Assembly: GCA_026991065.1 (NCBI GenBank) | Contig: JALXCG010000433.1 | Span: 1-5,971, forward strand | Direction of reading: 5' to 3' | Source of the DNA: Gemmatimonadota bacterium | GTDB lineage: Bacteria > GCA-2686955 | DNA: 5,971 bases | Shown: in pieces, positions 1 to 5,971 of the stretch | Layout of the letters: each line of letters opens with the position of its first letter | How positions within the stretch are numbered: the first letter of the stretch is position 1 | Notes under the pieces: model-generated | Databases searched by the model: none | The model's input: the letters and a program-made list of their open reading frames with translations, nothing else | Told to the model about the DNA's origin: nothing | Translations under genes and position numbers: made by a program

Positions 1-231
1 TCACGCCGAGACGCTTGGCGGGCGGGCTGGCGTGTCTGTCCGCAGCCGAAGCCATCGAGCAACCCAGCCGCCCACAGGCAGTTGCCCCAGGAGGTCCGAG
101 AGCGCGGCGGCGAAGATGAAGCGGAGGGGGGCGGCGGGCGCACACTGGATGGGGAGCGGATCCGGCGCGAGGCGGGCGTGCGGAGTCTGGACGATGCGCT
201 GGCGCGGCTCCCCGGCGTGGTTCGCCGGTAG
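1..231 (+). CDS. Possible 3' end of an upstream gene, partial, unrecognised
   Basis: The frame starting at base 1 is open from the window edge to a TAG at 229-231, giving 76 codons with no start inside the window. Its codons are rich in G at position 1 and in G/C at position 3, as expected for a coding frame in a high-GC genome. The second half reads like ordinary soluble protein, with charged Arg/Glu/Gly-rich sequence ending SLDDALARLPGVVRR. The first 25 codons look less protein-like. Base composition here is very GC-rich, so other frames are also open: frame 2 to about 289, and a minus-strand frame across 1-453 that begins with GTG and has no ribosome binding site. I recognise no family. 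It could equally be noncoding DNA. Confidence 0.28.
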   Translation, partial: SRRDAWRAGWRVCPQPKPSSNPAAHRQLPQEVRERGGEDEAEGGGGRTLDGERIRREAGVRSLDDALARLPGVVRR

Positions 232-371
232 GAACCTGTCGCCGGGCATGCGCCATCGGGCTTCATCGGCGGCGCGGTCGACGTGGTAAAGAGGCGGAAT
301 CCACGCCGACGCTGAATCGAAGCGCGTCATGCGCGGAGAGACGGGCTGCGACGCCGACACGCGCTCTGCGT

Positions 372-389
372 GGGAATCGGGAATCGGGA
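372..389. repeat. Short tandem repeat, GGGAATC unit
   Basis: Two exact copies of GGGAATC lie head to tail, followed by a partial third copy (GGGA), with a 7-bp period. Runs of this unit are familiar intergenic repeats in some high-GC proteobacteria. Here it is too short to be assigned to any repeat family. Confidence 0.5.
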
Positions 390-417
390 GCCCGGATTTT
401 CCCCGGATCGAGAAGCG

Positions 418-482
418 TTGCACCGGATTTGAAGCCTCTGGGATTGCTTTCACGGTGCAAAAATCGTGGAAAAATGGTGCAA
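418..482. promoter_or_regulatory. Three GGTGCAA motifs, candidate operator
   Basis: TTGCACCG at 418-425 and CGGTGCAA at 453-460 form a perfect 8-bp inverted repeat. A third copy, TGGTGCAA, lies at 475-482 in the same orientation as the second and 22 bp from it, about two helical turns. The spacing and the position upstream of the candidate gdhA promoter fit binding sites for a dimeric regulator. The TGCACC/GGTGCA half-site resembles the known enterobacterial NtrC half-site, but the 27-base gap is not the NtrC arrangement and no sigma-54 promoter (GG-N10-GC) was found downstream. The regulator is therefore unknown. Confidence 0.3.
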
Positions 483-512
483 ATGGCCTGCTTCCGTCAC
501 TCTCCGCAAAAT

Positions 513-1944
<1,432 letters not shown>

Positions 1945-1979
1945 TCATCCGCGCCATTCAGCGGCTCTGACAATCAGGG

Positions 1980-2025
1980 AGCGCGTCCGGGTCTCTACAT
2001 TGGGCCGGGCGCGCTTCTTCTATTT
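1980..2025 (+). terminator. Rho-independent terminator after gdhA
   Basis: AGCGCGTCCGG at 1980-1990 pairs with CCGGGCGCGCT at 2005-2015 over 11 bp, including one G-U pair, with a 14-base loop. The stem is followed directly by the T-rich TCTTCTATTT (2016-2025). It lies 35 bases after the gdhA stop codon and separates gdhA from the next gene. Confidence 0.78.
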
Positions 2026-2071
2026 GTGGGATAGTGAGCGCTGAGACTTACCCGACGAAGGATGGTTATTG

Positions 2072-5000
2072 ATGCACTTCGATCTGCTTGATTCGCGCTT
2101 CCACAAACTGCAGGAGTTGATGCCGTTCAAGGTTCGTGAAATTCTCTTGCTCTCCAGCGCCTACGACGCATTCATCCTGGAGGAGGCGGGGACTCTCAGC
2201 GGCCGTCTTTTCGGCGAATACTCCGAACTGCGCCTGGCGGAAGCACCGCGAATCACCCATGTCTCGACCGGTGCTCGTGCGCTGGAGTTGTTGGCATCGC
2301 GCAAGTTTGATCTGGTCATCACGGTGGTTGAAGTGGCCGACATGGCGGTGGGGACCTTCACGGCCGAAGTGCGGAAGTTGCTACCGAAGATGCCCGTGAT
2401 GCTGCTGGTCTTCGGCGAGGCGGATCTCCTGCAGTGTCCCGATGTGCTCAACAGTGACGGCGTGGACCGGGTGCTCCTGTGGACCGGCGATCTGCGAATT
2501 CTGATCGCCGGAATCAAGCTGATCGAGGACGCGCGCAATCTGGAGCATGACGCGCGGGTCGGCGGTGTGCGTTTCATCATTGTGGTGGAGGATTCGATTC
2601 GCTGCTACTCCGGGTTTCTGAGCATTCTCTATTCGGAGTTGCTGGTGCAGGCGCGCTCTTTGATCGCCGAGGGGCTCAATGAGCAGCACCAGACCATGCG
2701 CATGCGGGCCCGCGTCAAGATTGTTTTGACGCGTACTTTCGAAGAGGCGATGGAATACTTCGATCGCTACCAAGATCAGGTTTTCGCACTGATCAGCGAC
2801 GTCAGCTTTCCGCGTGGTGGGGTGGATGACCCCGAGGCCGGGTTTGATCTTCTGCGGGTTTTCCGCGATCGCTATCCCGACATGCCGGTGCTCTTGCAGT
2901 CGGCGGAGCAGGACGCGGCGACTCGCGCGGCGGAATTGGGCGTGGCCTTTGTTGACAAGAACTCGCCGCAGCTCCATGCCAAGATCCGCCATTTCCTGAA
3001 GACCGGTTTGGGATTCGGTGACTTCATCTTTCGCGATGCCGACGGCGCCGAAGTGGGACGGGCCCGCGATGTGTTCGAGATGGAGCAGATGCTGAAGATC
3101 GTCCCGGCCGAGTCGATCGCGCTGCACGCTTACCGCAACCACTTTTCACTGTGGCTGGCGGCACGCAGCATGTATCCGGTTGCCGCCATGTTTCGCCGCC
3201 ACGATGCGCGCGATTTCGACTCGATAGAGGGGCTGCGCACCTTTCTCATTCGTGCGCTGCGGGCCGAGCGGCGGGCCGAGGCCAATGAACTGGTTTCCGA
3301 TTTTACCAACTTGAAGCGTGATCGGGAGTCCTCTTTTGTGCGCCTGATCTCGGGGTCGATCGGTGGCAAGGGGCGGGGCATCGCTTTTATCCGTTCGCAG
3401 TTGGCGCGGCAGGGGTTCGCCGAGCGCTACGCGGGGTTGGCGGTGCGGATTCCGAAGACTGCCGGCATCGGCACCGACGAGTTTGACCGTTTTCTGGAAT
3501 TGAGCGTGTCGCGCGAGGAGATCCTTGCCTGTGAGTCCGATCAGGAGGTGCTCTCCCGCTTTCTCAATGGCCGCCTCTCCTCGACGCTGCTGCGGCAACT
3601 CAAGGGGATGACAAGGATTCTCAAGGGCCCGCTGGCGGTTCGCTCCTCCAGTCTCCTTGAGGACTCCCGGTTTCAGCCCTTCGCCGGGATCTACTCGACC
3701 TGGATGTTGCCGAACAACCATCCCGATGCGGCAACGCGCTTGACCGAGCTTTGTCTGGCGATCAAAGCGGTTTTCGCGTCGACTTTTCTGCACAACGCCC
3801 GCGCCTATTTCTCCGGTGCGCCGCAGACCGCGGAAGAGGAGAAGATGGCTGTCGTCATTCAGGAGTTGGTCGGGCGGCGCTACGGCGATCGCTACTACCC
3901 GCACATGTCCGGAGTGGCTCAGTCGCGCAATTTCTACCCGGTCGGGAGCCAGCGCGCGGACGACGGGATCGCGTTGATCGCTTTGGGGCTGGGCCATCAA
4001 GTGGTGAGTGGCGGCACTGCCCTGCGTTTCTCTCCGGGGGCTCCGGACGTGTTTCCGCAGTTCCCCACGGCGCGTCATTTCTTGCGCAATTCGCAGGCGC
4101 AGTTCTATGCCCTCGACCTTTCCATGCAGACCATCGACTTCTGGGCGGGACAGCCGGAGATCAATTTGCGGCAGTATGATCTGGATACCGCCGAGACTGA
4201 CGGCACATTGCGTCATGTAGGTAGCGTCTTCAGCGCGAGCGACGGCCGCATTCGTGACACCTTGCGCGAAGCCGGCCCCCGGGTCGTGACTTTTCACAAC
4301 ATCCTCAAGTGGCGTTCGCTGCCTCTGGCGGAGGCTCTCGCGGATGTGCTGCAGGTGGCGCGCGAGGGGCTTGGATGCGATGCCGACATCGAGTTTGCCG
4401 TCGACATGGGGCCGGAGGGGGATGCTCCGCGCGGTGCCGATGAGACCGACTTCCGGCCGGCGCTGAACATCCTGCAGCTTCGCCCCATGACGCGACGCTC
4501 GAGTCTGGACCATCAGGTGACTTTTGACGAGCCCGCGCCGGAACAGATTCTCTGCCGAACGACCTCCTCTCTCGGGCATGGCGTGATCCGCGGGATTCAC
4601 GACGTGGTTTATGTGACCGACCGCTCTCTGGATGGAACTTCGACGCCCGCGGTCGCCCGCGAAATCGGTGAGATCAATGCCAAGCTGGTCTCTCGCGGAG
4701 CCCCCTATCTGTTGATTGGGCCCGGCCGCTGGGGCAGCAGTGACTCTGCTCTGGGGATTCCGGTGGAATGGTCGCAGATCGCCGGTGCGCGCATCATCGT
4801 CGAAACGGCGTTTGGTGATCGCAGTGTGGATCCCTCGCAGGGGACCCACTTCTTTCACAATGTGACCTCCAAGCAGATCGGCTATCTGACGCTCAGCTCC
4901 TTTCCGCAGCGGGTCACGGCGGACAACTTCATCGACCTGGAGTGGCTGGACCAGATCCCGGAGGCGCAGGCGACGCCCGGAGTCCGGCATGTCCACCTGG

Positions 5001-5107
5001 AGCATCCCCTGGTCGCCTACCTGGATGGGCGCAAGAACACGGCCACGATTCTCAAGCCGGAACCGGATGAAGAGGAGAATGGCCTGGCGCCGGAGGAGAT
5101 GTATTAG
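2072..5107 (+). CDS. Double-receiver / PPDK_N ATP-grasp fusion protein
   Basis: This 1011-residue protein has no signal peptide or membrane segment. Residues 20-155 form a receiver-like domain lacking the acidic pair, phospho-Asp and Lys. Residues 166-310 form a second receiver with Glu173/Asp174, phosphoacceptor Asp243 (ISDVSFP), Ser277 and Lys296. A linker (310-420) leads to an ATP-grasp domain of the PEP synthase/pyruvate phosphate dikinase N-terminal type (about 420-808): GGKGRG (Lys433), AVRSS (Arg524), LGLGHQVVSGG, DIEF (Glu774) and LQLRP (Gln802, Arg804). Residues 815-1011 contain GPGRWGSSD and DPSQGTHFFHN and end in an acidic tail. There is no phosphohistidine (CHAAI-type) domain and no PEP/pyruvate barrel, so PEP synthase activity is not expected. 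ATG at 2072, nine bases after AAGGA (2058-2062), is preferred; an in-frame TTG at 2069 would add one residue. A terminator separates it from gdhA; no clear promoter was found. ATP binding is likely, but the phosphate acceptor is unknown. Confidence 0.9.
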   Translation: MHFDLLDSRFHKLQELMPFKVREILLLSSAYDAFILEEAGTLSGRLFGEYSELRLAEAPRITHVSTGARALELLASRKFDLVITVVEVADMAVGTFTAEVRKLLPKMPVMLLVFGEADLLQCPDVLNSDGVDRVLLWTGDLRILIAGIKLIEDARNLEHDARVGGVRFIIVVEDSIRCYSGFLSILYSELLVQARSLIAEGLNEQHQTMRMRARVKIVLTRTFEEAMEYFDRYQDQVFALISDVSFPRGGVDDPEAGFDLLRVFRDRYPDMPVLLQSAEQDAATRAAELGVAFVDKNSPQLHAKIRHFLKTGLGFGDFIFRDADGAEVGRARDVFEMEQMLKIVPAESIALHAYRNHFSLWLAARSMYPVAAMFRRHDARDFDSIEGLRTFLIRALRAERRAEANELVSDFTNLKRDRESSFVRLISGSIGGKGRGIAFIRSQLARQGFAERYAGLAVRIPKTAGIGTDEFDRFLELSVSREEILACESDQEVLSRFLNGRLSSTLLRQLKGMTRILKGPLAVRSSSLLEDSRFQPFAGIYSTWMLPNNHPDAATRLTELCLAIKAVFASTFLHNARAYFSGAPQTAEEEKMAVVIQELVGRRYGDRYYPHMSGVAQSRNFYPVGSQRADDGIALIALGLGHQVVSGGTALRFSPGAPDVFPQFPTARHFLRNSQAQFYALDLSMQTIDFWAGQPEINLRQYDLDTAETDGTLRHVGSVFSASDGRIRDTLREAGPRVVTFHNILKWRSLPLAEALADVLQVAREGLGCDADIEFAVDMGPEGDAPRGADETDFRPALNILQLRPMTRRSSLDHQVTFDEPAPEQILCRTTSSLGHGVIRGIHDVVYVTDRSLDGTSTPAVAREIGEINAKLVSRGAPYLLIGPGRWGSSDSALGIPVEWSQIAGARIIVETAFGDRSVDPSQGTHFFHNVTSKQIGYLTLSSFPQRVTADNFIDLEWLDQIPEAQATPGVRHVHLEHPLVAYLDGRKNTATILKPEPDEEENGLAPEEMY

Positions 5108-5114
5108 CGCGGAG

Positions 5115-5137
5115 ATTGCTGATGGCGATTTTTTTTT
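5115..5137 (+). terminator. Weak rho-independent terminator candidate
   Basis: ATTGCT at 5115-5120 can pair with GGCGAT at 5124-5129 (six pairs, two of them G-U, three-base loop). It is followed by an unbroken run of T to 5137. It starts eight bases after the stop codon of the large gene. The T-run is strong but the stem is weak, so read-through into the next gene is plausible. Confidence 0.4.
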
Positions 5138-5234
5138 CAGCGAAGCCGGGTTTTCGCGGTTACTGTTTTACTCAGTCGGCTACAGAAGTCGTTTCTGCAA
5201 CCATTTTGCGGCGCACACAATTAAAGCGCCGTCC

Positions 5235-5242
5235 AAGGAGGT
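5235..5242 (+). promoter_or_regulatory. Near-perfect Shine-Dalgarno site
   Basis: AAGGAGGT is fully complementary to the 3' end of bacterial 16S rRNA and lies three bases before the ATG at 5246. It fixes the start of the secreted-protein gene and suggests high translation. The close spacing is slightly shorter than usual. Confidence 0.8.
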
Positions 5243-5245
5243 CCC

Positions 5246-5740
5246 ATGACTCGTTTTGTTTCTCTGCTTGCCGCACTCGCTGTTTCTGCTCCTGCGCTTG
5301 CGATTGACGCGAACGGAACCTTGGGGGTGTATGAGTCATCCGAGGTGGTGATCGACGCATCCAACGCGATCGAGGCCATTTTCGAGGAGTCCGGCGCCAA
5401 CCCATCCGAGGATGGTTTCTTTGATGTGACCGTTCATTGGACCAGTCAGTATGGCATCGACTGGTGCATGTCCCTGCAGTTCACCACGCCTGACTTGACT
5501 GTCCAGGGGGGCAACATCACTGGCACGATCTGCGGCGCCGGTGATTGGCAGGCTGTCTCCATGTCGAAGGTCGGCAGCGCCTATCAGGTCAACTATGAGT
5601 ATCTCGGCTCTGAGAGTTGCGCGGAGACTCTGTGCATGGAAGGCACCAAGGTTGGCATGACGCTACCGAACTCGACCTATGGTTTCTGGGGCAGTTGCAG
5701 TGATTTCCCCGCCGATGGCGTGATCAACGGCTGCCAGTAG
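5246..5740 (+). CDS. Small secreted six-cysteine protein, unknown function
   Basis: This is a 164-residue protein of no family I recognise. Residues 1-19 are a classic Sec signal peptide: a short start with Arg3, a hydrophobic Leu/Ala/Val core and an ALA cleavage site before Ile20. The mature part of about 145 residues is acidic, rich in Gly, Ser, Thr and aromatic residues, and looks like a beta-rich fold. It holds six cysteines (74, 96, 125, 130, 151, 163), enough for three disulfides, consistent with a periplasmic or extracellular location. There is no lipobox, no C-terminal sorting or anchor motif and no catalytic motif. The start is fixed by the SD at 5235-5242. The 138-base gap upstream contains a T-run and AT-rich sequence but no convincing promoter boxes. 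A strong terminator follows, so it is probably the last or only gene of its unit. Confidence 0.85.
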   Translation: MTRFVSLLAALAVSAPALAIDANGTLGVYESSEVVIDASNAIEAIFEESGANPSEDGFFDVTVHWTSQYGIDWCMSLQFTTPDLTVQGGNITGTICGAGDWQAVSMSKVGSAYQVNYEYLGSESCAETLCMEGTKVGMTLPNSTYGFWGSCSDFPADGVINGCQ

Positions 5741-5765
5741 TTCCTGAATCGGGCAATCGATTCCG

Positions 5766-5808
5766 GGCGCGGCGCTTCCCAGTGGGGGCGCCGCGCCTCT
5801 TTTGTTTG
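5766..5808 (+). terminator. Strong rho-independent terminator
   Basis: GGCGCGGCGC at 5766-5775 pairs perfectly with GCGCCGCGCC at 5788-5797. Four more inner pairs (two G-C, two G-U) leave a four-base loop. The stem runs into TCTTTTGTTT (5798-5807). It lies 25 bases after the stop codon of the secreted-protein gene. A smaller hairpin, GAATCG-GGCAAT-CGATTC at 5746-5763, lies between the stop codon and this stem. Confidence 0.9.
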
Positions 5809-5880
5809 GGTTTCCCTGAGCCGCTCCGGGCCGCGGCAGCTACGGCTGCAGGGCGAAGCGCATCGCGTTCCTGACCGCCC

Positions 5881-5922
5881 CATGTGGTGCTATGCTTTTC
5901 GTAGTCAAGTCAGCACACCATG
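5881..5922. repeat. Imperfect inverted repeat over the -10 region
   Basis: CATGTGGTGCT at 5881-5891 and AGCACACCATG at 5912-5922 are inverted copies that match at 9 of 11 positions, with a 20-base spacer. The -10 hexamer and the expected transcription start lie within it. That makes it a possible operator for the gene beginning at 5947. Confidence 0.35.
5888..5896 (+). promoter_or_regulatory. Extended -10 promoter candidate
   Basis: TGC-TATGCT is an extended -10 element (TG at 5888-5889, -10 hexamer at 5891-5896, four of six to consensus). The best -35-like sequence, CTGACC at 5871-5876, is only 14 bases upstream, so the extended motif would have to carry recognition. It lies 51 bases before the ATG at 5947 and after the strong terminator, where a new transcription unit is expected to start. 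Confidence 0.4.
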
Positions 5923-5946
5923 ACACGCCACGGCTGAGGAGGATTC

Positions 5947-5971
5947 ATGTTTCACCGTGTACCGGCTTTGC
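5947..5971 (+). CDS. Start of a further gene, partial
   Basis: An ATG at 5947 is preceded by GGAGGA at 5938-5943, a good ribosome binding site. The frame reads MFHRVPAL and runs off the window. The position after a strong terminator and a candidate promoter supports a real gene start. Eight codons are too few to assign a product. A short basic N-terminus moving into hydrophobic residues would fit a signal peptide, but that cannot be judged here. Confidence 0.55.

Noticed and set aside
1-453. A 150-codon minus-strand frame at the left edge
   Set aside because: It starts with GTG without a Shine-Dalgarno, crosses the GGGAATC repeat and the AT-richer regulatory zone, and its translation is Arg/Pro/Ala-rich like other GC-driven spurious frames.
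3146-5005. A 619-codon open frame on the minus strand opposite the large fusion gene
   Set aside because: Same cause: codon bias of the sense gene keeps the antisense frame free of stops. The sense frame has clear conserved motifs and the antisense one has none.
2072-5107. Annotation of the large gene as phosphoenolpyruvate synthase (ppsA)
   Set aside because: Only the ATP-binding domain is shared. The swivelling phosphohistidine and the PEP/pyruvate barrel are missing, and the N-terminus is receiver-like.
5196-5207. TGCAACCATTTT upstream of the secreted-protein gene, similar to TGCAAATAACCATTTT at 559-574 upstream of gdhA
   Set aside because: The shared exact core is nine bases in AT-rich leaders, and spacing to the start codons differs. 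Two loose copies do not support a motif.
5836-5849. GCAGC-TACG-GCTGC hairpin with a UNCG-type loop between the terminator and the right-edge promoter
   Set aside because: The stem has only five pairs, no T-run follows and no RNA gene context is visible. It is easily explained by chance in GC-rich DNA.

Overview
The window is about 6 kb of high-GC bacterial chromosome. It holds two clear housekeeping-scale genes, one small secreted protein, and partial features at both edges. Strong Shine-Dalgarno sites, a Sec signal peptide and rho-independent terminators indicate a bacterium, probably Gram-negative. The large receiver/PPDK_N-type protein resembles one I recall from Bacteroidota and related uncultivated FCB-group lineages. 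That placement is a recollection of the family and cannot be proven from this window.

Layout: (1) Positions 1-231 may hold the 3' tail of an upstream + strand gene; support is weak. (2) Positions 232-603 are a noncoding leader with short repeats, a candidate promoter and a nested set of inverted repeats just before gdhA. (3) Positions 604-1944 encode an NADP-type hexameric glutamate dehydrogenase (gdhA), closed by a good terminator at about 1980-2025. (4) Positions 2072-5107 encode a 1011-residue protein. It has two receiver-like domains (the first without phosphorylation residues, the second with all of them), a linker, a PPDK_N/PEP-synthase-type ATP-grasp domain and an unassigned C-terminal domain. 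The phosphohistidine and PEP/pyruvate domains of true PEP synthases are absent. (5) Positions 5246-5740 encode a 164-residue exported protein with six cysteines, behind a near-perfect Shine-Dalgarno and followed by a very strong terminator. (6) Positions 5811-5971 carry an extended -10 promoter candidate inside an inverted repeat, an SD and the first eight codons of another gene.

The genes share one strand but look like separate transcription units: there is a terminator after gdhA, a weak one after the large gene, and a strong one after the secreted protein gene. gdhA fixes ammonia onto 2-oxoglutarate. The neighbouring receiver/ATP-grasp fusion could couple a signal to a phosphotransfer reaction, but any functional link between the two is inference. 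The fusion protein is the most interesting object in the window.
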